Of a stretch of DNA of 64,000 nucleotides, positions 28,783 to 36,970 are shown one piece after another. Location of the stretch: the NCBI RefSeq assembly GCF_017377795.1, contig NZ_JAFRDR010000006.1, positions 186,001-250,000 of the forward strand, read 5' to 3'. Each line of letters starts with the position of its first letter. The first letter of the stretch is position 1. The position numbers and the translations under genes were made by a program. Origin of the DNA: Williamsia soli (GTDB lineage: Bacteria; Actinomycetota; Actinomycetes; Mycobacteriales; Mycobacteriaceae). Below the pieces are notes generated by a model. The model was given only the letters and a program-made list of their open reading frames with translations. It made no database searches and was not told the DNA's origin.

Positions 28783-30201
28783 TCAGGGAACGTCGGGCCA
28801 GCCTCGCTCGGCTGGGATGTCGCCATCGGCAGCGGCTTTGGCCAACTGTGCATGGTCGGCGGTGTTCTGGTCGGCGTAGGCGCTCGAGAACTCGACAAGG
28901 GCATCCTCTACTTTGTCGCTGTTCCCCAGGTAATCAGCGATCGCCGCCGAATCCCCACTGCGGGCGTGCGCCCGGGCCAGCACATGACCGCAGGCAGCGG
29001 CGAACCGCGGTAGCACCGGAGCCACGCCCTCGCCTTTCGGGATCACCTTGCCGTCCCGGAATTGACGCACATAGAAGTCCAGATCCAGATCCAACTCCTG
29101 CCACTCGAACGAGGTCCAGCCCACGAACATGTCGGTGGCGCTCTGGATGAGATGCTGCCCGTGCACGACTCGGGCGCCGTGGTTGTCGTACTTGCTCCGG
29201 CCGAGAAATTGTTCGTACACAGACGGTCCGGCCTGTTTGACCTGGAGGAACAGGGGGTCTCCGGTACGACGTTCTTCGAGCAACGTCAGGAAGACCCGCA
29301 TGCCGACACTGCCCACACCCACGACCTGGCGCACGGCGTCCACCGCGTCGTACCGGGTGAGCAGATTTCCGAGATGGTCGGGGACCGACTCGTGGTACTT
29401 CGACAGGACCGTCCGCAAGATCTGTTCCGCGGCGTCACCGAGTCGGTGGGTCCGGTATGGCGGATCCTCGGTGATCTGTCTCTTTCCCTCGACCGTGGTG
29501 AGCAGCTTTTTCGACACACCCCGACTGGTCCGTTTCTTGGCCCGGCTCTCGATGAGGGCGTCGAGCTTCTCTTCGTTTTCCTTCTTGGCGTACTGCACCA
29601 GTTGCTCGATGTCGATCTTGTCGTACCAGACATCGATCTGCGGCATCTCCGCGTAGGTCCTCATGTGCTTGCGATAGTTGCGGTAGCCCGCCCGAACCGC
29701 ATCCTGCGCTGCCGATTCCGAGATCCCGTTGTCGCGTGCCAGCACGACCAGGCTCGCGAGAAAACGTTTGAGGTCCCATTCGAACGGCCCGGGCAAGGTC
29801 TCGTCGAAGTCGCGAAGATCGAAGATGAGGTTGCGTTCGGGCGATGTCCACATCCCGTAGTTGAGTACGTGTGCGTCGCCGCACATCTGGACCATGATGC
29901 CGGTGTGTGGGGTCGACGCCAGATCGGCGGCCATCACCGCTGCGGCACCGCGGTAATAGGTCCAGGGGGAGTGACTCATCCGGCCATGACGGATGGGCAA
30001 CAGGTCGGGGGCCCGGATGTCGCTCTGCGCGAGAATCGTCTGCAGCGCGTCATGGCCACGCTTCTCGGAATTCCACCGTCCGAGCTCGCGGCGTGGGACC
30101 AACTTCCGGGACTGACGACCCGGGCTCGGATGTTCGGGCATCGGTGCGTCGACGAACTCGTGCTCCTGCGTCGGCCGTGCGTCGAGATCAGTCACCGGCA
30201 C
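28783..30201 (-). CDS. DUF2252 family protein
   Basis: This 472-residue protein belongs to DUF2252, whose fold resembles aminoglycoside phosphotransferase/kinases. Conserved blocks are LLPIRHGRMSHSPWTYYRGAA, QMCGDAHVLNYGMW, NLIFDLRDFDETLPGPFEWDLKR and VVHGQHLIQSATDMFVGW. The CGDAH and DFDET blocks look like catalytic/metal sites. Substrate unknown. An AAGGAG ribosome site precedes the ATG. It is divergent from the aldo/keto reductase across 125 bases. Confidence 0.9.
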   Translation of the reverse strand: MPVTDLDARPTQEHEFVDAPMPEHPSPGRQSRKLVPRRELGRWNSEKRGHDALQTILAQSDIRAPDLLPIRHGRMSHSPWTYYRGAAAVMAADLASTPHTGIMVQMCGDAHVLNYGMWTSPERNLIFDLRDFDETLPGPFEWDLKRFLASLVVLARDNGISESAAQDAVRAGYRNYRKHMRTYAEMPQIDVWYDKIDIEQLVQYAKKENEEKLDALIESRAKKRTSRGVSKKLLTTVEGKRQITEDPPYRTHRLGDAAEQILRTVLSKYHESVPDHLGNLLTRYDAVDAVRQVVGVGSVGMRVFLTLLEERRTGDPLFLQVKQAGPSVYEQFLGRSKYDNHGARVVHGQHLIQSATDMFVGWTSFEWQELDLDLDFYVRQFRDGKVIPKGEGVAPVLPRFAAACGHVLARAHARSGDSAAIADYLGNSDKVEDALVEFSSAYADQNTADHAQLAKAAADGDIPAERGWPDVP

Positions 30202-30326
30202 TCCTTTGTCGTGGTCTGCCCAAGCATTCTCCTCGACCGGGTGGTGAGCTTCATCCGATCTGGGTGAATCGGGCCCCGTACGTCAAGGACTCCCGGGCGG
30301 CCGACATCGCGCCTAGCGTGGAAGTC

Positions 30327-31211
30327 ATGAGTATCCCGAATCTGACATTGAACAACGGCGTCGAGATCCCGAGCCTGGGCTTCGGCGTGTTCCAGACCCC
30401 ACCCGACGAGACCGCCGTTGCGGTCGCGACCGCGCTGGAGACGGGCTATCGCCACATCGACACCGCTGCTGCCTACCTGAACGAGAAGGGGGTCGGCGAC
30501 GCGATCGAGCGTTCCGATGTCGACCGTTCCGACATCTTCATCGAGACGAAGATCTGGATCACCGACTTCGGTTACGACGCCACTCTGCACGCCTTCGACA
30601 AGGCGGCCGGCAAACTGGGGGTCGAGCAACTCGACCTGCTGATCCTGCATCAGGCGCTACCCGGCGAGTTCGACCTCACGATCGCGGCGTACAAGGCACT
30701 GGAAACACTGCTCGCAGACGGCAAGGTCCGGGCCATCGGTGTCAGTAACTTCATGCCCGACCATCTCGATCGCCTGCTGGAAGAAACTTCTGTTGTTCCG
30801 GCGATCAATCAGATCGAGGTCCATCCCTACTTCCGCCAGTCGGAGCTCCTCGAGGTCAACGAGAAGCACGGCATTCTCTCGCAGGCTTGGGCTCCGATCG
30901 GCGGCATCACGTTCTACCGCGACGGCAAACATGGCTCCACACTGGAAGATCCGGTCATCAAGGAGATTGCTGCGGCGCACGGGAAGTCGCCCGCGCAGGC
31001 GATGCTGCGCTGGCACCTGCAGCAGGGGCGACAGGTGATCCCGAAATCGGTCACCCCGTCGCGGATCGTCGAGAACTTCGACGTCTTCGACTTCGAACTC
31101 ACCGCCGATGACCTCGCTGCGATCGATGCCCTCGACACCGGAATCCGTGGCGGACCCGAGCCCGCGGTCGTCACGCGTGAGAAATTCGGCCTGGACATCC
31201 CGGAGGCGTGA
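30327..31211 (+). CDS. aldo/keto reductase
   Basis: This 294-residue NADPH-dependent reductase of the AKR5/2,5-diketo-gluconate reductase type has TGYRHIDTAAAYLNEKGVGDAI containing the catalytic Asp and Tyr, the catalytic Lys region in FIETKIWITDF, the His in LLILHQALPGEF, and IPKSVTPSRIVENFDVF for NADPH binding. The start MSIPNLTLNNGVEIPSLGFGV at 30327 matches the family; the frame is open upstream. It is followed by a damaged cupin gene with an overlapping stop, so the two were once an operon. Confidence 0.93.
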   Translation: MSIPNLTLNNGVEIPSLGFGVFQTPPDETAVAVATALETGYRHIDTAAAYLNEKGVGDAIERSDVDRSDIFIETKIWITDFGYDATLHAFDKAAGKLGVEQLDLLILHQALPGEFDLTIAAYKALETLLADGKVRAIGVSNFMPDHLDRLLEETSVVPAINQIEVHPYFRQSELLEVNEKHGILSQAWAPIGGITFYRDGKHGSTLEDPVIKEIAAAHGKSPAQAMLRWHLQQGRQVIPKSVTPSRIVENFDVFDFELTADDLAAIDALDTGIRGGPEPAVVTREKFGLDIPEA

Positions 31212-31213
31212 AC

Positions 31214-31463
31214 ATGCAGATCGATCCCGTAATGCCGACAACGAAGAACCCGCCCGAGCAATTCACCGGAGACGTGTGGCTGGACCCCATCGCCTTTCCC
31301 CGTGAGGACGGCCAGCAGATGATCGTCGCGAAGGCGCGGTTCGCACCGGGGGCGCGGACGGCCTGGCACTCGCACGCTATTGGACAATGCCGACAACCCG
31401 CCGACCACCACCACGTGGCTAGAGCATGCGACCGATGAGGAGTACCTCAGCAGTAGTAGCTGA
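31214..31463 (+). pseudogene. cupin-domain protein with internal deletion
   Basis: The N-terminal part (QIDPVMPTTKNPPEQFTGDV, then AFPREDGQQMIVAKARFAPG and RTAWHSHA) is that of a small cupin whose first metal histidines sit in WHSHA. At about 31380 the reading frame changes, and from 31383 another frame gives DNADNPPTTTTWLEHATDEEY ending at TGA 31463, the normal C-terminus of the same family. The middle of the barrel, including the second histidine motif, is missing, so it cannot be functional. The upstream frame otherwise continues to a stop at 31438. It follows the aldo/keto reductase directly and lies beside the HNH/13E12 element. Confidence 0.75.
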
Positions 31464-31529
31464 CGGATCCTTTCCTTAGCCACCGAAAGATGTTGTAGAA
31501 GAACGGAATTGGGTCCGTTCCTGCCCTTG

Positions 31530-31544
31530 CGAACATGTGTTCGA
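31530..31544. promoter_or_regulatory. SOS box (LexA operator) upstream of the HNH gene
   Basis: CGAACATGTGTTCGA contains the exact mycobacterial/Gram-positive core GAAC-N4-GTTC as a perfect palindrome, missing only the outermost T of the mycobacterial consensus. It lies 110 bases before the HNH gene start, and a -10-like TAGATT sits at 31551-31556. From memory, several 13E12 genes of M. tuberculosis are LexA-controlled, which supports DNA-damage induction of this one. Confidence 0.7.
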
Positions 31545-31654
31545 GTGCGGTAGATTGTAGATAGTCGGCCCAATGATGACGAATCTTGATACATGCCCTT
31601 CCGGGAAGATGCCGCCGACTGTCCCTGTTGATCGTGGGTGGAAGGTGTTGTCTT

Positions 31655-32869
31655 ATGCGGGTTCTCGATGCGGTATCGGCTGTGAGTGAGCTGGTGGTCC
31701 CTGGTGATTCTTCGGAGCTGTTGATGTTGGTGCGTGATCTGATCACGTTGCGTAATGCCACCGAGCATCAGGTCTCGGTGTGCGCTGCGGTTCTCGATGA
31801 GTTGGGTGTGGCGCGGCAGGCGGGGTCGACGACGTCGAAGTTGTTGGAAGCCAATGGTGCTGCGCCGGCGTCGGCGCAGCGGTGGATGCGGATCGGTGCC
31901 GGGCTGGCGGGCCTCGATCGCACGGCCGGGTGGGCCCGTGATGGGTACCTGTCGTCCGAGCATGTTGATGCGGTGGTCAAGGGCCTGGCCGGTATCGAGG
32001 GGCGCTCGGACGAGCCGGTCACCGACGCCGAGCGTTACGGATTTGGGGGGGAGCTGCTCAACGGGGCGGTGTCGGGGGCGCCGCCGGCTGAGATCAGTAG
32101 GACTGCTCGAAGTCTAGGTAACGCACTGGCTGCAGATACCGGTGGGAAACCGCCCGCGGAGGACCCTTCGCTGAACAGTCTCGATTATGCGGTCGGTAGC
32201 GACGGTCGGTGCGCGGGCAGGTTCGATCTGGATGTGAAGATCGGGGAGAAGTTGTTCTCCGCACTGGACTTCTGGTCGAAGCCGCGCCCGGAGCCTGATG
32301 GTTCCCCGGATGCGCGCACGCCGACGCAGGCGAGGGCCGATGCGTTGCATCAGTTGCTCGACTGCGGTGGTGGTGGGCAGGGGTTGATCTCGGCGCCGCG
32401 GACCGAGGTAAACGTGACCGTTCCTGCTGATCATCCTGATCAGGCGTCGTTGCGGTGGATGGGTCCGATCACCGAAGCAACGGCAGCGGCGCTGGCGTGT
32501 GATTCGACTTTCACCTTCATCACCCTCGATGGGCAGCAGGTGCCGATTGATCTGAGCCCACCGAAACGCTTGTTCACCGGGCCGGTCCGTAAAGCGATCA
32601 TCATCCGCGACGAGCGCTGCATCAAGTGCGGGGCACCGGCGACGTGGACTGATGCCCATCACATCAAGCACTACATCGACGGCGGGGAAACAACCCTGGC
32701 CAATGGGTGTTTGTTGTGCCGGACCTGCCACGGCGCCGTCCACAACACCGGCTGGGACGTGATCATGGGGTCTGACGGGCATCCGTGGTTGATTCCGCCG
32801 GTCGAGATGGACCCACACCAGCGACCGCTGCCGGCCTACAACAGGCGAACCATGACCCTCGCCGCGTAA
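31655..32869 (+). CDS. DUF222/13E12-family HNH endonuclease
   Basis: This 404-residue protein has an N-terminal DUF222 region (about 5-270) and a C-terminal HNH nuclease domain. The nuclease part reads CIKCGAPATWTDAHHIKHY and then LCRTCHGAVHNTGWDV, with the four zinc cysteines and the catalytic DAHHI. The 13E12 family is a multicopy mobile-like repeat of mycolata, and in mycobacteria some copies serve as prophage integration sites. The ATG at 31655 follows a GAAGG site; the frame is open to 31586. It has an SOS box upstream and two internally deleted genes on its flanks. The spacer 31464-31654 is more AT-rich than the surroundings. Confidence 0.9.
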   Translation: MRVLDAVSAVSELVVPGDSSELLMLVRDLITLRNATEHQVSVCAAVLDELGVARQAGSTTSKLLEANGAAPASAQRWMRIGAGLAGLDRTAGWARDGYLSSEHVDAVVKGLAGIEGRSDEPVTDAERYGFGGELLNGAVSGAPPAEISRTARSLGNALAADTGGKPPAEDPSLNSLDYAVGSDGRCAGRFDLDVKIGEKLFSALDFWSKPRPEPDGSPDARTPTQARADALHQLLDCGGGGQGLISAPRTEVNVTVPADHPDQASLRWMGPITEATAAALACDSTFTFITLDGQQVPIDLSPPKRLFTGPVRKAIIIRDERCIKCGAPATWTDAHHIKHYIDGGETTLANGCLLCRTCHGAVHNTGWDVIMGSDGHPWLIPPVEMDPHQRPLPAYNRRTMTLAA

Positions 32870-32982
32870 CACCCTGCTACTGAACGACTCTGACTGGGCA
32901 CTGACACTTTTCGACCAGCCGCACCTGACCGTGAGTCAGGACCGCGCACGCAACCTTGATAACTCCATAGTGTGAAAGCGCA

Positions 32983-33019
32983 CGGTGTTGCCGCCCAGAC
33001 GGGCTGGGCGGCAACACCG
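32983..33019. terminator. 16-bp perfect hairpin
   Basis: Two 16-base arms (32983-32998 and 33004-33019) pair perfectly around a 5-base loop (ACGGG). It lies 8 bases beyond a minus-strand TGA (33028-33030) that ends the remnant of an alpha/beta hydrolase-type gene, and about 115 bases after the HNH gene. There is no U-tract, as is common in actinobacterial terminators. It could stop transcription from both sides. Confidence 0.65.
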
Positions 33020-33027
33020 AGATCGGC

Positions 33028-33310
33028 TCAGAGGCCTTTGTCGGACAACAACGTCAACGTTGGGTTTGGCGTTGGGCGTACCGATCAGATCCGCGTAGTG
33101 TCGGCAGATCCGTTCGATGCCGACCTCGTTGAGTGAGTCGGGGGCGTCCCTGGTCTCCTGGACCGTCGCGCCGTCACCGGGCCACCCGGGTGCGGTGGCG
33201 GTGTAACCGTGCTCGGCGAACAGAGTGATCCACGGTTCCCACGCGCTCGAGTGGATCCACAATCCGTGGATGAAGATGACCGGATTTGTCCTACCGGCGG
33301 ATGCAGTCAT
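33028..33310 (-). pseudogene. alpha/beta hydrolase remnant with internal deletion
   Basis: From an ATG at 33310 the minus strand encodes the N-terminus of an alpha/beta hydrolase: VIFIHGLWIHSSAWEPWITL, then HGYTATAPGWPGDGATVQET and ERICRHYADL. Similarity stops near residue 78 (NAKPN), just before the nucleophile elbow expected in the family. A different frame then reads TLTLLSDKGL to a TGA at 33028-33030, like a genuine C-terminus, followed by a strong hairpin. The catalytic serine and the rest of the core are missing. The first frame continues to a stop at 32936. Confidence 0.6.
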
Positions 33311-33501
33311 GCGATTGTCTGTTCCTTGTCGGTGGATGGGGTTCAGAGCGTCTTGACGGCACCTGGGTACGCAGATCCGGAAACGTTGACAACGAACACT
33401 CTGGCGCCTGTCGATTTCAGGAGAACCCGTTCGACGTATGGATGACAGACCGCAACCGCCACTACGGTGGGTGCGGCAGCCACGACATAGAGGACCAGAA
33501 A

Positions 33502-34065
33502 ATGCGCACACTGATCGTCACCGCCTTTGTTTCCCTCGATGGCGTCATGGAGGCGCCAGGTGGGGAGCCGGGATACCGCAACTCGGGGTGGACCTTTAAA
33601 GACGTCGCGTTCGACCCCGCCGCGTACGAGATCAAGGGACGCGAACAAGAGGAGACCACCGCCCTCCTTCTCGGCCGGACCTCGTACGAGGCGTTCGCCC
33701 CGATCTGGCCCACGATGGACGACTTCGCCGGATACAACGCGATGCCGAGATACGTGGTCTCGACAACCTTGCAGTCCGACGACGAACGTTGGCCCGCAAC
33801 AATTCTCCGCTCGGTGGACGACGTGGCGGCGTTGAAGGAGACCAAGGGCGGTCCGATCGCTGTGCACGGCAGCGCGACCCTCGGCCGCGGTCTCGCCGAC
33901 GCCGGTCTCGTCGACCGCTATCACCTCCTCGTCTTCCCGCTGCTGCTCGGCGCAGGCAAGCGGTTGTTCAGCGACTCGGACAAGGACGCCACAAAACTGG
34001 ATCTCGTGGAGTACGAGGCGTACGGCAACGGCATCCAGAAGCAGATCTTCGACGTCGTGCGCTGA
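33502..34065 (+). CDS. dihydrofolate reductase/RibD C-terminal-like reductase
   Basis: This 187-residue protein of the RibD_C/DHFR superfamily reads RTLIVTAFVSLDGVMEAPGG, ALLLGRTSYEAFAPIWP, RYVVSTTLQSD, IAVHGSATLGRGLADAGLVDRYHLLVFPLLLGAGKRLF. These are the NADPH-binding and fold residues of many actinobacterial homologues with no known substrate. The start at 33502 matches the family; the open frame begins further upstream at 33286. The 191 bases before it (33311-33501) contain no other gene. Confidence 0.9.
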   Translation: MRTLIVTAFVSLDGVMEAPGGEPGYRNSGWTFKDVAFDPAAYEIKGREQEETTALLLGRTSYEAFAPIWPTMDDFAGYNAMPRYVVSTTLQSDDERWPATILRSVDDVAALKETKGGPIAVHGSATLGRGLADAGLVDRYHLLVFPLLLGAGKRLFSDSDKDATKLDLVEYEAYGNGIQKQIFDVVR

Positions 34066-34143
34066 GCAGGCCTCGGGTCGGGGCCCCGGAAGCCGCCGCA
34101 TACGGTGACAGTGTCCGACCCGTCCCGAACTGAGGAGTATCTG

Positions 34144-34758
34144 ATGAGCGCGCGCACCCCCAGTCAGTGGGAAGAGATCACCGCCGCCGATCCAGAGCAC
34201 TCCACCCGATATATAGAGCGCTTCCGGGCGATGGCAGCCAAGGGCCAGGACATCGTGGGCGAGGCGCGGATGGTCGACGCGATGATGTCCCGCGGCGGTC
34301 GTGTCCTCGATGCGGGGTGCGGCCCCGGCCGACTCGGCGGCCATCTGCACGCGGCCGGCCACACGGTGGTCGGCGTCGACGTCGATCCGGTCTTGATCGC
34401 CGCAGCGCAGCAGGACTACCCCGGTCCGACGTGGCAGGTGGGCGATCTCGCCGAATTGGATCTGCCCGCACGGGGGATTGCCGCGAGTTTCGAGGTCATC
34501 GTCTGTGCCGGAAATGTGATGGCGTTCGTCGCGCCGTCCACCAGGCAGGCTGTGCTGGCGGGCTTCGCCCGTCATCTCGCGCCGACCGGGCGGGTGGTGG
34601 TCGGATTCGGGTCCGGGCGTGGCTACGAGTTCACCGAGTTCTTCGACGACGCAGCGGCAAGCGGGCTGTCCGTCGATCATCGGTTCTCGACCTGGGATCT
34701 GCGACCATTCACCGACCGGTCCGACTTCGTGGTCGCGATGTTTTCGCGGGCGGGCTGA
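34144..34758 (+). CDS. class I SAM-dependent methyltransferase
   Basis: This 204-residue protein has the SAM-binding motif VLDAGCGPGRLGGHL, followed by HTVVGVDVDPVLIAAAQQDY (acidic ribose-binding residue), VGDLAELDLP and FEVIVCAGNVMAFV. The fold is complete for a small methyltransferase. The ATG at 34144 is preceded by AGGAG at a good distance; a GTG at 34105 is also in frame. Acceptor substrate unknown. It lies between a DHFR-like gene and an NDH-2-like gene on the same strand with short spacers. Confidence 0.9.
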   Translation: MSARTPSQWEEITAADPEHSTRYIERFRAMAAKGQDIVGEARMVDAMMSRGGRVLDAGCGPGRLGGHLHAAGHTVVGVDVDPVLIAAAQQDYPGPTWQVGDLAELDLPARGIAASFEVIVCAGNVMAFVAPSTRQAVLAGFARHLAPTGRVVVGFGSGRGYEFTEFFDDAAASGLSVDHRFSTWDLRPFTDRSDFVVAMFSRAG

Positions 34759-34804
34759 CGCGAACAGCGCGACGCTGCGGTGCACGACCGTTATCGTGAG
34801 CGGC

Positions 34805-36166
34805 ATGCGATCGATCCGGAAACGTTTTCGAGTCAACTCGCCGGCACCGGCCGAGGCCGCGAGGGTGGTCATGGTCGGAGAAGGCTTCGGCGGGTTCCAC
34901 GGCCTGCGCCGACTGGAGAAGTTGCTGGGACCCGAGCGGGCCTGTCTGACTCTGGTTGCCCCGCACGACTATCTGCTCTACAGCCCGCTGCTCCCTGAGG
35001 TCGCGACGGGCGTACTGGACCCCCGTGACATCGCGGTGCCGCTCCGCCAGACCCTGCGCCGTACGCGCACCGTGCTCGGCCGAGTGACCTCCGTGGACTT
35101 CGATGAACGCACCGTTCACGTTCAGGGTGACGACGGGGACAGCGAAATAGGCTGGGACAAACTGATTCTCTCGCCCGGCTCGGTGACGCGCCAGTTCGAT
35201 ATCCCAGGAGTGGCCGAAAACGCCTACGGACTGAAGACGTTGAGCGAAGCGGTCTACATCCGCAACCACGTCATCGCGCAACTCGACGCCGCCGACGAGT
35301 TGCCTGATACTCCGGCCGGACGCGACGAGCGCAAGGAGCGGTTGACCGTGGTCGCTGTCGGCGCCGGGTACACCGGCACCGAGTTCGTCGCGCAGATGCA
35401 AAAATGGGTCAAAGGTGTCGAGTCCCGCTGGGGGAGCATCAACCCGGACGACGTCCGCTGGATCTTGGTCGACCTGGCGACCGCGGTACTGCCCGAACTC
35501 GGACCCCAGCTCGGCGCCAAGGCGTTACGGGTGCTCGCCGCCCGCGGAGTCGAGGTCAAACTCGGGGTGAGCGTCGAGTCCGCGACCCCGACGTCTGTCA
35601 CCCTCACAGACGGCTCGGTGGTCGGCTCCCGCACTCTCGTCTGGGGCGCAGGGGTGGCGCCGAGTCCGCTGATCCAAACGCTCGGCCTGCCCACCGAGAA
35701 GGGCAGGCTTGTCGTCAATGCCGATCTCTCGGTGCCGGGCCTGAAGGACGTGTGGGCGCTCGGTGACGCCGCTGCGGTGCCCGACCTGGCCGGGGATCCG
35801 TCGACACCGACGGCCCCCACAGCGCAGCATGCACAGCGACAGGGAATAGCGGTGGCGCACAACGTGGCCGCGACACTCGGAGTCGGCCAGGCCCGCGACT
35901 ACCGGCACAAGGACTTGGGGCTGGTGGCGGACCTCGGCGGGTTCGATGGCGTCGCCAAACCCCTCGGGGTGGAGCTGACCGGGCCGGTGGCGAAATCCGT
36001 TGCACGCGGGTATCACCTGTACGCATTGCCGACCACGGCCGCCAAGGTGCGGGTCGCCACCGATTGGCTCTATGCATCAGTGCTGCCGACGCGAGTGGTG
36101 AACTTGAACCAGGTGCGTCCCGAGGACGCGCTCATCGCCAAGGCGCAGGGTGTGGATCTGTACTGA
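34805..36166 (+). CDS. NDH-2-like FAD/NAD(P)-dependent oxidoreductase
   Basis: This 453-residue single-subunit NADH:quinone oxidoreductase-type flavoprotein transfers electrons from NADH to membrane quinone without pumping protons. The first Rossmann fold is VVMVGEGFGGFHGLRRLEKL (glycine motif G-E-G-F-G-G), followed by HDYLLYSPLLPEVATG, the NAD fold VVAVGAGYTGTEFVAQMQ, and DVWALGDAAAVPD near the C-terminus. HxxxLYQP-type residues are seen as HDYLLYSPLLPE. The start at 34805 (MRSIRKRFRV) is the first suitable ATG after the methyltransferase; the open frame begins inside that gene. A different ferredoxin- or thiol-linked oxidoreductase is possible. Confidence 0.86.
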   Translation: MRSIRKRFRVNSPAPAEAARVVMVGEGFGGFHGLRRLEKLLGPERACLTLVAPHDYLLYSPLLPEVATGVLDPRDIAVPLRQTLRRTRTVLGRVTSVDFDERTVHVQGDDGDSEIGWDKLILSPGSVTRQFDIPGVAENAYGLKTLSEAVYIRNHVIAQLDAADELPDTPAGRDERKERLTVVAVGAGYTGTEFVAQMQKWVKGVESRWGSINPDDVRWILVDLATAVLPELGPQLGAKALRVLAARGVEVKLGVSVESATPTSVTLTDGSVVGSRTLVWGAGVAPSPLIQTLGLPTEKGRLVVNADLSVPGLKDVWALGDAAAVPDLAGDPSTPTAPTAQHAQRQGIAVAHNVAATLGVGQARDYRHKDLGLVADLGGFDGVAKPLGVELTGPVAKSVARGYHLYALPTTAAKVRVATDWLYASVLPTRVVNLNQVRPEDALIAKAQGVDLY

Positions 36167-36232
36167 CTCGGGGGCGGTACTCGATCGAACCGGGCTGGTG
36201 GGGGTTATGCCCTGCAGGTGACGGCCGCCAAT

Positions 36233-36856
36233 TCAGAGATTGCGGACGCGGACGCAGACGTCTTGATATATCGAGAGCAGATCAGCCCCCGACGATTCCG
36301 TGGTCGCGCGGCTGACCCACTCGTCGAACGCCGACCGCAAAGCGAGTTGCGCGACCTCGAGAATCAGCCGAACGTGTGACCGGACCTCTTTGCCGTACTC
36401 GGTCTCGAGCAGCGCCGAGAGGCGCTGGGAATTGTCCGAGCACCGGCCGACCACCGCGGCACTCAGGCTGGGATTCGAGCAGACGAGCTTCTGGATGCGT
36501 GCAATGGTGCGGGCGACTTCACTCTGCTCGTCGCGGAATCCCTCGATGACCGCGGTGAACGCGGCCTCCGCGTCGGCGAGCGAGAACTCGGTGGGGTCTG
36601 CGGCGACCACGCAGGCCCGTAACGCTTCATCGAATCCGTACATGTCGAAGAGCACCGACTCTTCTTTTGTGGTGAAGTATCTGAAGAACGTCCGTGCGGA
36701 CACTCCGGCATCTCGGGCGATCTCGTCGACTGTCGTCACCTCGAAACCCTGTCGCTCGAACAGGGTGAGCGCTGCCTGCTGGATCTCGTGCAGTGTCCTG
36801 GTGCGTCGCCGGGCCCGCAGATCGGTGGGGGCCTCTGGTGCTGACGTGGCTGGCAT
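36233..36856 (-). CDS. TetR-family repressor
   Basis: This 207-residue regulator has an N-terminal helix-turn-helix: AALTLFERQGFEVTTVDEIA, then RDAGVSARTFFRYFTTKEES, with recognition helix SARTFFRYF. The C-terminal half is a ligand-binding helical domain. It is divergent from a DHA2-type multidrug exporter, and a perfect 17-base palindrome lies between them, so it very likely represses the exporter and itself. The start at 36856 was chosen for its position and TetR length; the frame is open to 36949. Confidence 0.9.
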   Translation of the reverse strand: MPATSAPEAPTDLRARRRTRTLHEIQQAALTLFERQGFEVTTVDEIARDAGVSARTFFRYFTTKEESVLFDMYGFDEALRACVVAADPTEFSLADAEAAFTAVIEGFRDEQSEVARTIARIQKLVCSNPSLSAAVVGRCSDNSQRLSALLETEYGKEVRSHVRLILEVAQLALRSAFDEWVSRATTESSGADLLSIYQDVCVRVRNL

Positions 36857-36905
36857 GTCACGAGGGTATCCGCCCCGGCCGAGGTTGTCGTCAGTCGGTG
36901 ACAAT

Positions 36906-36922
36906 GTGGCAGTCACTGCCAC
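36906..36922. promoter_or_regulatory. palindromic operator between the TetR and MFS genes
   Basis: GTGGCAGTCACTGCCAC is a perfect 8-bp inverted repeat with a one-base centre, lying 50 bases from the TetR start and 48 bases before the exporter start. A -10-like TATATG follows at 36928-36933, so a repressor bound here would block the exporter promoter. This is the usual TetR arrangement. Confidence 0.7.
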
Positions 36923-36970
36923 TTGGTATATGCTGCTGAAGTTCTGCACGGCTATGAGGGGAATGTGATC

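Noticed and set aside
31214-31463. Active short cupin ending at 31438
   Set aside because: The second histidine motif and half the barrel are missing, and the normal C-terminus is found in another frame, so a pseudogene is a better reading.
31464-31654. Insertion sequence or prophage attachment site around the HNH gene
   Set aside because: No terminal inverted repeats, target duplication or integrase were found, so only the 13E12 gene and its SOS box are claimed.
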